Positions 49,381-59,673 of a DNA stretch of 64,000 nucleotides are shown piece by piece. Positions within the stretch are counted from its first letter, which is position 1. Every line of letters starts with the position of its first letter. The notes below the pieces were generated by a model that saw only the letters and a list, made by a program, of their open reading frames with translations, was not told the origin of the DNA and searched no databases. The stretch is taken from positions 37,305 through 101,304 of the forward strand of contig NZ_NRRU01000002.1 in assembly GCF_016583785.1 (NCBI RefSeq). Reading direction: 5' to 3'. The DNA is from Rubrivivax gelatinosus (lineage in GTDB: Bacteria; Pseudomonadota; Gammaproteobacteria; Burkholderiales; Burkholderiaceae_C). The position numbers and the translations under genes are program-made.

Positions 49381-50076
49381 TCAGACCTCCAGCCACTCGC
49401 GCCGCACGCCGGCGTCGGCCGCCAGCGCCGCGGGCGTGCCGGCGAAGACGATGCGGCCGTGGCCCATCACCAGGCAGCGGTCGGCGAGCTGCAGCGCGAT
49501 CGCCAGCTTCTGCTCGACCAGCAATACGCCGACGCCGCGCCGGCGCGCTTCGGCCAGCAGTTCGGCCACCTGGGCGACGACCTGCGGCGCCAGGCCTTCG
49601 GTGGGTTCGTCGACGATCAGCAGATCCGGGTCGCCGACCAGCGTGCGCGCCAGCGTCAGCATCTGCTGCTCGCCGCCCGAGAGCACGCCGGCCGGGGCCT
49701 GCGCGCGTTCGGCCAGGCGGGGGAAACGCGCCAGCAGCTCGGCCGTGGTCCAGCGGCGCGTGCCGCGGCGCGGGCGTTCGCCCAGGCGCAGGTTCTCGTT
49801 GACGCTGAGCGTCGGGAAGACGTCGCGGCTCTCGGGCACGTAGCCCAGGCCGGCGCGTGCGATCTCGTGCGCTGGACGCCCCAGCAGCTCGGCGCCCTGC
49901 CAGCGCACCGAACCGCGCGCCGGCAGCAGACCCATCAGCGCCTTGGCCGTCGTCGAGCGGCCCGAGCCGTTGCGGCCCAGCAGCGCGACGATCTCGCCGG
50001 CACCCACGTCCAGGTCGACGCCGTGCAGCACCGGGCGCACGCCGTAGCCGGCCTCCAGGCCACGCACCGTCAGCAC
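49381..50076 (-). CDS. livF: branched-chain amino-acid-type ABC transporter ATPase (LivF)
   Basis: A 231-aa ATPase. Walker A reads GRNGSGRST (a variant with Arg for Lys at the last position is worth checking), the signature LSGGEQQML is near 128-136, and Walker B DLLIVDEPTEGLAP near 150. It pairs with LivG in a LIV-type importer. It overlaps the livG stop by 7 bp. Confidence 0.9.
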   Translation of the reverse strand: MLTVRGLEAGYGVRPVLHGVDLDVGAGEIVALLGRNGSGRSTTAKALMGLLPARGSVRWQGAELLGRPAHEIARAGLGYVPESRDVFPTLSVNENLRLGERPRRGTRRWTTAELLARFPRLAERAQAPAGVLSGGEQQMLTLARTLVGDPDLLIVDEPTEGLAPQVVAQVAELLAEARRRGVGVLLVEQKLAIALQLADRCLVMGHGRIVFAGTPAALAADAGVRREWLEV

Positions 50077-50834
50077 CCGCCCTCCCCGGCCGGCGGCAGC
50101 GCGCCCAGATAAGCCTGCTGCACACGCGGATCGGCGCGCACCACTTCCGGCGTGTCGAAAGCGACGACCTCGCCGTCGACCAGCACCGCGATGCGGTCGG
50201 CCAGGTCGAAGACCACGCCCATGTCGTGTTCGACGACGAGCAGCGTGCGCCCTTCGGTCGCGCGGCGGATCAGCGCGACGAACCAGGCCGTCTCCTCGCG
50301 GCTCATGCCGGCGGTGGGTTCATCCAGCAGCACGACGCCGGCGTCGCCGGCGATCGTCAGGCCGATCTCCAGCGCACGCTGCTCGGCGTAGGCGAGCTGC
50401 GCCGCCGGCACGTCGCGGCGCGGCTCCAGCCGCAGCATCGCCAGCAGCGCCTCGGCGCGTTCGTCCAGGCTGCGGCGACGCGCCGGGCGCCAGAAGGCAT
50501 AACCGGCGCCCTCGCTGTGCAGCAGCGCGCAGCGCAGGTTCTCGACCGTCGACAGGCGCGGGAACAGCTGGCTGGTCTGAAAGCTGCGCGCAAGACCGCG
50601 GCGCACGATCTCGTAGGGTGGCAGGCCGTGGATCGCCTGGCCGTTCAGCCGGATCTCGCCGGCGTCGGGCGCGAGCTGGCCGCTGATCAGGTTGAACAGC
50701 GTGCTCTTGCCGGCGCCGTTGGGGCCGATCAGCGCGACACGTTCGCCCGGCTGCACCGCCAGGCTGGCGCCGCGCACGACCTCGGTCCGGCCGAAACGCC
50801 GGCGCACGGCGCGCAGTTCCAGCGCCGGCGTCAA
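50070..50834 (-). CDS. livG: branched-chain amino-acid-type ABC transporter ATPase (LivG), TTG start
   Basis: A 254-aa ATPase with Walker A GPNGAGKST near residue 40, signature LAYAEQRALEIG and Walker B VVLLDEPTAGMS. AGGAGG lies at 7-nt spacing before TTG at 50834, so this unusual start is well supported; TTG also overlaps the livM stop (TTGA). It energises the importer with LivF. The substrate is unknown because the binding protein is missing. Confidence 0.9.
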   Translation of the reverse strand: MTPALELRAVRRRFGRTEVVRGASLAVQPGERVALIGPNGAGKSTLFNLISGQLAPDAGEIRLNGQAIHGLPPYEIVRRGLARSFQTSQLFPRLSTVENLRCALLHSEGAGYAFWRPARRRSLDERAEALLAMLRLEPRRDVPAAQLAYAEQRALEIGLTIAGDAGVVLLDEPTAGMSREETAWFVALIRRATEGRTLLVVEHDMGVVFDLADRIAVLVDGEVVAFDTPEVVRADPRVQQAYLGALPPAGEGGC

Positions 50835-52078
50835 CGCGCTGCCTCCTGCGCCCACTGCGGCGCGAAACGCCGCCGCGCGAGTTCGAACAAGGCCGCCGCG
50901 GTGGCCAGCAGCAGCACGGCGCCGACCCAGGCGTCGGCCGAGTCGAGTTGCAGCGGCAGGCCGGCGAAGTTCAGCACCGGGCCGGAAGCCGCGTCGAGCT
51001 GGCGCCGATAAAGCAACTCGACCAGCACCGCGAGACCCGTCAGCGCGATGACGGCCAGCGCGAGCAGCGCCAGCAGCCCGGCCCACAGCCTGCGCAGCCG
51101 GCCCGCGGCGGCGGCACGCGCCAGGCTCGCCGCGACGCCGGCCAGCCCGCCCGGCGCCGCCATCACGACGAGGATGAAGGCCAGGCCCAGGTACAGCAGC
51201 CAGGCGCGTGTCAGCGCCGACAGCAGCACGCCGGCCAGCACCATCAACACCGCACCGATCACCGGCCCGGCGAAGTAGGCCGTGCCGCCCAGCACCGTGA
51301 ACAGCAGGTAGGCGCCGGACCTGAGCGCGCCCAGCACCTCGGCGCTGACGATCTCGAAATGCAGCGCCGCCAGCCCGCCGGCCACGCCCATGAAGAAGCC
51401 CGAGACGACGAAAGCCAGGTAGCGCACGCGGCGCGCGCTGTAGCCGACGAACTCCGTGCGCAGCGGGTTGTCGCGCACGGCGTTCAACATGCGTCCCAGC
51501 GGCGTGCGCGTGAAGCCGTACATCGCCGCGGTGCAGGCGAAGCAGTAGACGGCGATCAGCGCGTAGACCTGCCAGGCCGGCCCGAAGCTGATGCCCCACA
51601 CCGGCGCGCCGACGACACGGTCGGCGCTCAGCCCGCCTTCGCCGCCGAAGACCGTGGGGAACATCAGCGCCAGCGCGGCGACCAGCTCGCCCAGGCCCAG
51701 CGTGATCATCGCGAACGGTGTGCCGGCGGTGCGCGTCGTCAGCCAGCCCAGCGTCGCCGCGCCGGCCAGCCCGCCCAGGCCGCCGACCAGCGGCACCAGG
51801 CTGACCGGCAGCGCCAGCTCGCCGGCCGCGATCCAGCGCAGTGAATGGATCGCCGCGTAAGCACCCAGGCCGGAATAGACCGCGTGGCCGAAGCTCAGCA
51901 TGCCGCCCTGCCCCAGCAGCAGGTTGAAGGCCAGGCAGGCGACGATGGCGATGCCGATCTGCGACAGCATCGTCAGCGCCAGGCTGCTGTCGAAGACCAG
52001 CGGCGCCAGCGCCAGCACCAGCGCGTAGCCGCCCCAGACGAGCAAGGCCCAAGCCCGGTGACGCGGCGGCACCCTCAT
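50831..52078 (-). CDS. livM: branched-chain amino-acid-type ABC transporter permease (LivM)
   Basis: A 415-aa membrane protein with about ten hydrophobic segments. It carries the LivM blocks NLLLGQGGMLSFGHAVYSGLGAYA and GLGELVAALALMFPTVFGGEGGLSA. The C-terminal 90 residues beyond the usual length include additional hydrophobic helices. It overlaps livH by 4 bp (ATGA). Confidence 0.9.
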   Translation of the reverse strand: MRVPPRHRAWALLVWGGYALVLALAPLVFDSSLALTMLSQIGIAIVACLAFNLLLGQGGMLSFGHAVYSGLGAYAAIHSLRWIAAGELALPVSLVPLVGGLGGLAGAATLGWLTTRTAGTPFAMITLGLGELVAALALMFPTVFGGEGGLSADRVVGAPVWGISFGPAWQVYALIAVYCFACTAAMYGFTRTPLGRMLNAVRDNPLRTEFVGYSARRVRYLAFVVSGFFMGVAGGLAALHFEIVSAEVLGALRSGAYLLFTVLGGTAYFAGPVIGAVLMVLAGVLLSALTRAWLLYLGLAFILVVMAAPGGLAGVAASLARAAAAGRLRRLWAGLLALLALAVIALTGLAVLVELLYRRQLDAASGPVLNFAGLPLQLDSADAWVGAVLLLATAAALFELARRRFAPQWAQEAAR

Positions 52079-53100
52079 CCCTCGCGCGTGCCGAAGAGCC
52101 CACGCGGGCGCAGCACCAGCACCCCCACCAGCAGCAGATAGGGCAGGATTGCCGCCACCTGCGACAGCTTGACGCTCCACAGCGCCCAGGCCGCGGTCTC
52201 GGGTGCCGGCGTCCAGTGCAGCGCCGCTGCCAGGTCGGCGAGCGAACGGTCGCTGGCCACCGCGAACGAGTCCAGCACGCCCAGCAGCAGCGAGGCGACG
52301 AAGGCCCCGCCCAGCGAGCCCAGCCCGCCGATGACGATGAGCGCGAAGACCACCGGCCCGACGGCCTGCGCCATCGACGGTTCGGTGACCCGCATCACGC
52401 CGCCGACGACGCCGGCCAGCGCCGCCAGCGCGGTGCCGGCACCGAAGACCAGCATCAAGACCTGCGGCACGTCGTGGCCCAGCGCCTGCACCATCTGCGG
52501 GTGCGTCAGCGCGGCGCGGATCACCAGGCCCAGCCGCGTCGTGCGCAGCGCCAGCGCCAGCACGCCCAGCAGCGCCAGCGCCAGCACCATCGCGAAGGCG
52601 CGCAGCGCCGGGAACTGGGTGCAGACCCACGCCGCGTCGCCGCGGCAGGCCTCGGGCGCGGCGCCCCAGGCCAGCGTCAGCCCGGCCGGCGCCTGCACCA
52701 GCGTGAACAGCGGCCCGGCCAGCGCCGGCGGCGGCTCGAAGGCCAGCGGCTGGCGGCCCCAGACCAGCTGCACCAGCTCGACGACGACATAGGCCAGACC
52801 GAAGGTGACGAGCAGCTCGGCGACGTGGCCCTGCGGGTGTACGCGGCGCAGCACCCAGCGCTCGAAGGCGGCGCCGGCCAGGCCCACGACCAGCGGCGCC
52901 ACCACCAGCGCGACCCAGAAGCCCGCGCCCGCGGCGACGGTGGCGCCGACGTAGGCGCCCAGCATGTAGAAGCTCGCGTGGGCGAAGTTCAGCACGCCCA
53001 TCAGGCTGAAGATCAGCGTCAGCCCCGAGGCCAGCAGGAACAGCAGCAGGCCCACGGACAGCCCGTTGAGCAGCGAGACGAGGAAGTGCGAGGTGGCCAT
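52075..53100 (-). CDS. livH: branched-chain amino-acid-type ABC transporter permease (LivH)
   Basis: A 341-aa permease beginning LVSLLNGLSVGLLLFLLASGLTLIFSLMGVLNFAHASFYMLGAY, the family signature, followed by about eight membrane segments. The region LRTTRLGLVIRAALTHPQMVQALGHDV is the cytoplasmic loop that contacts the ATPases. It is first of four genes livH-M-G-F. The usual periplasmic binding-protein gene is absent here and may lie elsewhere. Confidence 0.9.
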   Translation of the reverse strand: MATSHFLVSLLNGLSVGLLLFLLASGLTLIFSLMGVLNFAHASFYMLGAYVGATVAAGAGFWVALVVAPLVVGLAGAAFERWVLRRVHPQGHVAELLVTFGLAYVVVELVQLVWGRQPLAFEPPPALAGPLFTLVQAPAGLTLAWGAAPEACRGDAAWVCTQFPALRAFAMVLALALLGVLALALRTTRLGLVIRAALTHPQMVQALGHDVPQVLMLVFGAGTALAALAGVVGGVMRVTEPSMAQAVGPVVFALIVIGGLGSLGGAFVASLLLGVLDSFAVASDRSLADLAAALHWTPAPETAAWALWSVKLSQVAAILPYLLLVGVLVLRPRGLFGTREG

Positions 53101-53173
53101 CACGAAGCCGTGACGATAACGGGCCGCGGTGCTTAAGCCCCTGCGCCGGCGCGGCGCGCGGCGGCTTCCCACA

Positions 53174-54663
<1,490 letters not shown>

Positions 54664-54667
<4 letters not shown>

Positions 54668-55110
54668 ACATGTTCTCCAAACGCCACGACCCGCATGCCC
54701 ACGACGACCCGCGCTACGAAGTCCGCAAGAGCGACGCCGAATGGCGCGAGCAGCTCGATGCGACCCAGTACCAGGTCGCGCGCCAGGCCGCCACCGAACG
54801 CCCGTTCAGCGGCAAGTACTGGGACCACTTCGAGGACGGCCGCTACGACTGCGTCGGCTGCGGCACGCCGCTGTTCGCCAGCCGCAGCAAGTTCGACGCC
54901 GGCTGCGGCTGGCCGAGCTACTGGCAGCCGCTGGAGGCCGACGTCATCGAGGAGGTACGCGACACCACTCACGGCATGGTGCGCGTCGAGGTGCGCTGCC
55001 GCCGCTGCGGCACCCACCTGGGCCATGTCTTCGACGATGGCCCGGCACCCACAGGCCAGCGCTACTGCATCAACTCGGCGGCCATCGACTTCAAGCCCGA
55101 GCCGACATGA
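54664..55110 (+). CDS. msrB: peptide-methionine (R)-S-oxide reductase
   Basis: A 148-aa repair enzyme reducing methionine-R-sulfoxide in proteins. It has two zinc CxxC pairs (CVGC near 67, CRRC near 116) and the catalytic RYCINS near 136-141. The [13 protein letters not shown] block is diagnostic. It shares an overlapping stop/start with selO; both belong to oxidative protein control, so a common role is likely. Confidence 0.96.
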
Positions 55111-55204
55111 GCCGGGCCGTTTCGGCCTGTCGCGGGCACGGCTTCACGGGCCGGCCCTCGTGCAGCCGGCACAATGACGCCATGAACCGTATCCGCCGCC
55201 CCGC

Positions 55205-55846
55205 ATGAAGCTGCTGCTGGACTTCCTGCCGATCGTCCTGTTCTTCGCCTGCTTCAAGCTGGCCGAAAGCAACCCCGAGTGGGCCGCGGACTTCGCGACC
55301 GAGAACTTCGGCTTCGTCGTCTCCGGCGGCGTCGTCGGCGTCAAGGAGGCGCCGGTGCTGCTGTCGACCATCGTCGTCATCCTGGCAACGCTGGCGCAGG
55401 TGCTGGTGCTCAAGCTGCGCGGGCGCAAGATCGACACCATGCTCTGGGTGAGCCTGGTGCTGGTCGTGGTGCTGGGCGGGCTGACGATCTGGTTCCACAA
55501 CGAGACCTTCATCAAGTGGAAGCCCAGCGTCCTGTACTGGAGCATGGGCACCGCGCTCTGGCTGGCGCCGCTGCTGGCCGGCAAGAACCTGCTGAAGGCG
55601 CTGCTGGGCGAACAGATGCAGCTGCCGGCGCGCGTCTGGCACCGGCTGAACTTCGCCTGGGTCGCGTTCTTCGCCGGGATGGGCCTGCTCAACCTGTGGG
55701 TCGCCTACAGCTTCAGCACTGACACCTGGGTCAACTTCAAGCTCTTCGGCGGCGTCGGCCTGATGGTCGCCTTCACCGTCGCCCAGGGCCTGTACCTGGG
55801 CCGATACCTGGACGACAACGGCGCGCCGCGCGAGGGCTCGCGTTGA
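55205..55846 (+). CDS. yciB: inner membrane septation protein A-like (YciB/IspZ)
   Basis: A 213-aa protein with about five hydrophobic segments, starting MKLLLDFLPIVLFFACFKLAE, with KPSVLYWSMG and FAWVAFFAGMGLLNLWVAY in the middle. The family is involved in cell envelope synthesis and division in gammaproteobacteria. It overlaps the bolA start. Confidence 0.95.
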   Translation: MKLLLDFLPIVLFFACFKLAESNPEWAADFATENFGFVVSGGVVGVKEAPVLLSTIVVILATLAQVLVLKLRGRKIDTMLWVSLVLVVVLGGLTIWFHNETFIKWKPSVLYWSMGTALWLAPLLAGKNLLKALLGEQMQLPARVWHRLNFAWVAFFAGMGLLNLWVAYSFSTDTWVNFKLFGGVGLMVAFTVAQGLYLGRYLDDNGAPREGSR

Positions 55847-56106
55847 GCCGCGCCGACGAGATCGAAGCCGCGCTGCGCGCCGCGCTCGACCCGGTCGAGC
55901 TCGAGGTGCTGGACGACAGCGCGAAACACGCCGGCCACGCCGGTGCCCGCGAAGGCGGCCATTTCCAGGTGCGCATCCGCAGTGCGCGCTTCGTCGGGCT
56001 GGCGCCCTTGGCGCGCCATCGCCTTGTGTATGATGCCCTCGGCCCCCTGGGCCAACGGGGTGTGCACGCGTTGGCAATCGACGCGCAGCCGCCCCGGCAG
56101 GACTGA
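55843..56106 (+). CDS. BolA-family protein, TTG start
   Basis: An 87-aa protein with the BolA fold: GAREGGHFQVRI and LARHRLVYDALG, including the conserved His pair used for metal or Fe-S coordination with glutaredoxin. TTG overlaps the upstream stop (TTGA) and is preceded by GAGGG. BolA proteins regulate morphology and iron homeostasis. Confidence 0.9.
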   Translation: MSRADEIEAALRAALDPVELEVLDDSAKHAGHAGAREGGHFQVRIRSARFVGLAPLARHRLVYDALGPLGQRGVHALAIDAQPPRQD

Positions 56107-56176
56107 CACCCCCGAACAACTCCATCGGCGCGCCGCACCGCAGGATCGGTGCGCGCCTCATCCGAAAGTGCCATCC

Positions 56177-56989
56177 ATGAGCTCGAAGTCCCTCGCCCTG
56201 CGCACGGCCATCGCCGTCGCCGCCAGCGCCCTGCTGATGCCGCTGGCCGCACAGGCGCAGAACATCGCTGTCGTCAACGGCAAGCCGGTGCCCAAGGCGC
56301 GTGTCGAAACCCTGCTGCAGCAGGCCGCTCGCGCCGGCCAGCAGGTCGGCCCCGAACTGCAGCAGCAGGCCCGCGACCAGGTCGTGCTGCGCGAGATCTT
56401 CGTGCAGGAAGCCGAGAAGAAGGGCCTGGCCACCAGCGCCGACTACAAGGCGCAGATGGAGCTCGCCCGCCAGAGCATCCTGATCCGCGAGCTGTTCGAG
56501 ACCTACCGCAAGACCCACCCGGTCGCCGACGCCCAGGCGCAGGCCGAGTACGACAAGATCAAGGTCTCGGCCGCCGGCACCGAATACCACGCGCGCCACA
56601 TCCTGGTCGAGACCGAAGACGCGGCCAAGGCGCTGATCGCCCAGATCAAGGCCGGCGCCAGCTTCGAGGAACTGGCCAAGAAGAACTCCAAGGACCCGGG
56701 ATCCGGTGAGAACGGCGGCGACCTCGACTTCGCCAAGCCCGACGCCTACGTGCCCGAGTTCAGCCAGGCCATGGTCGCGCTGAAGAAGGGCGAGATGACC
56801 GAGACGCCGGTGAAGAGCCAGTTCGGCTGGCACATCATCCGCCTGGACGACACGCGCGAAGCGCAGTTCCCGGCCTTCGAGGAAGTGAAGGACCAGCTCA
56901 AGCAGCGCATGGAACAGGCCGGCCTGCAGCAGTACCAGGAACAGCTGCGCACCAAGGCCCGCACCGACTACAAGTTCGGCGCCCAGTAA
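56177..56989 (+). CDS. periplasmic parvulin-type peptidyl-prolyl isomerase
   Basis: A 270-aa protein with a signal peptide (residues 1-27, ending AAQAQ), an N-terminal helical SurA_N-like chaperone region, and a rotamase domain starting ARHILVETEDAAKALI near residue 137, with the family strand GGDLDFAK and FGWHIIRLDD. It helps fold secreted proteins. It stands after bolA with a 70-bp gap. A strong hairpin terminator follows. Confidence 0.93.
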   Translation: MSSKSLALRTAIAVAASALLMPLAAQAQNIAVVNGKPVPKARVETLLQQAARAGQQVGPELQQQARDQVVLREIFVQEAEKKGLATSADYKAQMELARQSILIRELFETYRKTHPVADAQAQAEYDKIKVSAAGTEYHARHILVETEDAAKALIAQIKAGASFEELAKKNSKDPGSGENGGDLDFAKPDAYVPEFSQAMVALKKGEMTETPVKSQFGWHIIRLDDTREAQFPAFEEVKDQLKQRMEQAGLQQYQEQLRTKARTDYKFGAQ

Positions 56990-57014
56990 ACGCCGCGCGG
57001 CAAGCAGCCGAATC

Positions 57015-57036
57015 GAAGGCCCCATGCGGGGCCTTC
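57015..57036 (+). terminator. intrinsic terminator of the parvulin gene
   Basis: GAAGGCCCC/GGGGCCTTC arms (9 bp) with ATGC loop, then CGTCGTTT, 25 bp after the stop. It may act in both directions, since the convergent regulator gene ends at 57054. Confidence 0.7.
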
Positions 57037-57053
57037 GTCGTTTCCGGCCGCCT

Positions 57054-59552
57054 TCAGCCGCGTACGGCAGGCGCCGTGGCCGGCGCCAAGTCGCTGCCGT
57101 CCAGCGTGACGACCGCCGCCTGGTGGGCGTCGGCCTCGCGCCCGGCGCTGCGCGCCAGCGCTGCGGCCTCGGGCGCCAGCGCCTCCTGCACCTGCGCCTC
57201 GGCCAGCTGGCGCGAACGTGCGTAGGCCGCAAAACGGCGCGCGCCGCGTTCCGTGCAGCGATCGTCGTAACCGAGCAGGAAAGCGGCCGAATGCGGCCGC
57301 CCTTCGCGCGCGGCAAACAGCGCGAACATCGGCGCGACGATGTCGAACGCCACCCAGTCGCTGGCACGCGAGGTTTCGACGAAGCTGCGCAGCGCCTCAC
57401 GCGCCGCGTCCAGCTGGCCGTCGCGCAGCAGTGCATGGGCATAGTTGCCCCAGGCGAAACAGGCCTGCGAGCCGATACCGCCGCGGTAGAAGGCCGTCAG
57501 TTCGGCACCGGCGGCGATCGCCGCGGCAGCGTCGCCCAGTTCCAGGTGCAGATAGGCCAGGTTGGACAGCGCGCCGCGTGCGAACTGGTTCCAGCCGGCC
57601 TCGCGCGCCGCTGCGGCCGCAGCCTCGCAGGCACGCAGCGCCTGCTCCGACTGCCCGAGGAAGGAATACGCCAGCGCCTCGGCGTGGTAGCGATAGCGCC
57701 GCAGCAGTGGCGGGAAATCGGCCTCGGCCTGCTGCGCCAGGTCGTGCAGCGCCTGGACCGCGCCATCGGACTGCTCGCCGAGCGCGGCGACGGCGTAGCT
57801 GCTCGCCAGGAAGGCCTGGCGCCGCTCGCCCAGGCTCCGGTACAGGGCAGCCGCCTCGGTCGCCAGCTCGCGCGAGGCGCGCCGCCGCGACAAGGCCAGC
57901 ACCTTGGCGGCGCCGAGGCAGAAGGCGGCACGCGCCGGCGGCGCCAGCGTCGACGAGGGCTGCAGCTGCTCGGCGCGGCGCAGCAGCTCCAGATACTCCT
58001 GCACGCGCACGCTCAGCACGAAGAGCATCGCGGTCTCGGCCAGCAGGCCGTAGGCGAGATCGGCCTCGCGCGTCGTCGCCCAGCGCAGCGCCGCCAGCAC
58101 GTTGTCGAGGTCGGGCTCGTAGCGCCGGCGCCAGCCGCGCTCGGTGTCGACGAAGATGCGTTCGTCGGCGCCGCGGCAGGCGTCGAGCACGCCATGGGCA
58201 TGCTGGCGCGACGCGGTCTCGGGATCGGGCTCCTGCAGCATCGCGAACTGCCGCGTCGGCTCGAGCAGCCGCAGGCGCGAGGCCTCGCCGGCCTCGACGA
58301 CGACGAGCGAGCGTTCGATCAGGTCGGCCAGTGCCTGGTGCAGGTTGTCCTCGTCCAGCTCCTGACGCCCGATGGCCAGGGCGAGTTCGTAGGAGAAGCC
58401 GCGCACGCACCAGGACAGGCGGCGCAGCAGCAGCTGGCTGGCCGGCGGCAGCAGCCGGTAGCTCCACTGCAGCGTCGCCAGCAGCGTCTGGCGCCGCGGC
58501 GGCTGGCCGGCGTCCAGCGGCGGCGGCAAGCGCTCGCGCAGCAATTCGGCCAGCCCTTCGCTGCCGAGCCTGCGCACACGGGAGGCCAGCAGGGCGATGG
58601 CCAGCGCCGAGCCGCCGACCTGGCCGCAGACGCGTGCGATCGCGCGCAGTTCGTCATCGCCCAGCGCCTGGCCCTCGCCCAGCCCGGCACGGTGCAGGAA
58701 GTGGCGCAGCGCATCGCTGGCCAGCAGCCCGGCACGCGGCGCGTCGGGCAGCGCCAGCGACAGGCCTTCCAGGCGCATCACCTGCTCTTCGGGGTGATGC
58801 AGCGGCAGCTGCGTCGTGACCAGCACCTGCAGCCGCGGCGCGGCCGCGAGCCGGTTGAAGAGTTCGTAGACGCCGCTGCACGAGGCTTCGGCGCTGTCGA
58901 GCACGAGCAGCACCGGCCGCTGGCGCAGCGCGGCGAGCACCGCCGCCACCGGCCCGACCTGGCTGGTCTGCGGCACGCCCAGGCGGTCGGCGACCGAAGC
59001 CGCCAGATCCTCGACGCCGCGCACGCCGTCGATCTCGACCCACAGCACCAGCAGGCCGCGGCCGCGCATCCGGTGCGCGGCTCGCAGCGCCAGCGCCGTC
59101 TTGCCGACGCCGCCCAGGCCGCACAGGCTCACGAGGCGGGAACGGTCCAGGTGTGCGGCCAGTTCCTGTTGATCGGATTCGCGCCCGACGAAACCCGGGG
59201 GTTCGGCGGGCAGGTCGACGGCGCGCAGCTGCGGCGGCAAAACACCGTCGTCCTGCGGGTCCTGCACCTCGCAGACCAGCTGGTAGCCACGGCCGGGGAT
59301 CGTCGCGATGGCCTCGGGGCCGAGCACGCGGCGCAGCTGCTCGATGTCGAGCGACAGGCCGTCGCGCCCACCGGGAAGACCGGGGCAGACGCGCTCGATC
59401 AGCTCGGCGTGCGACATCGGCCGCGTGCGGCCGTCGATCAGCGTCAGCAGCAGCTCGAAAGCGCGCTCGCCGAGGGGCTCGCCGTGTTCGCCCAGCAGCC
59501 GTCTGGCCTGCAGGTCGACGCCGAAACCGCCGACCTGCATCCGCTTGGCCAT
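57054..59552 (-). CDS. STAND-type regulator: winged helix, NB-ARC-like ATPase, TPR-like repeats
   Basis: An 832-aa protein. An N-terminal OmpR-type winged-helix DNA-binding domain (about 1-95, PGRGYQLV at its end) is followed by a P-loop NTPase with Walker A GLGGVGKT at 145-152, Walker B-like VLLVLDSAEA near 208-217, a winged-helix/GxP region, and a helical C-terminal half of repeats (LRRYRYHAEALAYSFLG and similar) suggesting ligand or protein sensing. Such signal-transduction ATPases activate transcription after ligand binding. Targets are unknown; no operon partner is visible. Starts at 59579 and 59540 are alternatives. Confidence 0.85.
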   Translation of the reverse strand: MAKRMQVGGFGVDLQARRLLGEHGEPLGERAFELLLTLIDGRTRPMSHAELIERVCPGLPGGRDGLSLDIEQLRRVLGPEAIATIPGRGYQLVCEVQDPQDDGVLPPQLRAVDLPAEPPGFVGRESDQQELAAHLDRSRLVSLCGLGGVGKTALALRAAHRMRGRGLLVLWVEIDGVRGVEDLAASVADRLGVPQTSQVGPVAAVLAALRQRPVLLVLDSAEASCSGVYELFNRLAAAPRLQVLVTTQLPLHHPEEQVMRLEGLSLALPDAPRAGLLASDALRHFLHRAGLGEGQALGDDELRAIARVCGQVGGSALAIALLASRVRRLGSEGLAELLRERLPPPLDAGQPPRRQTLLATLQWSYRLLPPASQLLLRRLSWCVRGFSYELALAIGRQELDEDNLHQALADLIERSLVVVEAGEASRLRLLEPTRQFAMLQEPDPETASRQHAHGVLDACRGADERIFVDTERGWRRRYEPDLDNVLAALRWATTREADLAYGLLAETAMLFVLSVRVQEYLELLRRAEQLQPSSTLAPPARAAFCLGAAKVLALSRRRASRELATEAAALYRSLGERRQAFLASSYAVAALGEQSDGAVQALHDLAQQAEADFPPLLRRYRYHAEALAYSFLGQSEQALRACEAAAAAAREAGWNQFARGALSNLAYLHLELGDAAAAIAAGAELTAFYRGGIGSQACFAWGNYAHALLRDGQLDAAREALRSFVETSRASDWVAFDIVAPMFALFAAREGRPHSAAFLLGYDDRCTERGARRFAAYARSRQLAEAQVQEALAPEAAALARSAGREADAHQAAVVTLDGSDLAPATAPAVRG

Positions 59553-59600
59553 TTCGCTCCCCGCGCGTATTGACGACACGCCGCGAGCATAAATGACGGG

Positions 59601-59668
59601 ACGCAGGCTGCAGCCTGCGTTTCAGGCGGCTGGGCGCCGCCCGAGAGCCCGGCGCGTTGGCGCCGGGC
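59601..59668 (-). terminator. two tandem hairpins after the helicase gene
   Basis: ACGCAGGCTGCAGCCTGCGT (59601-59620, a perfect palindrome) and GCCCGGCGC/GCGCCGGGC (59647-59668, 9-bp arms, 4-nt loop), just after the helicase stop on the minus strand. Neither has a T tract, so termination would be weak or bidirectional. Confidence 0.4.
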
Positions 59669-59673
59669 GGTGT

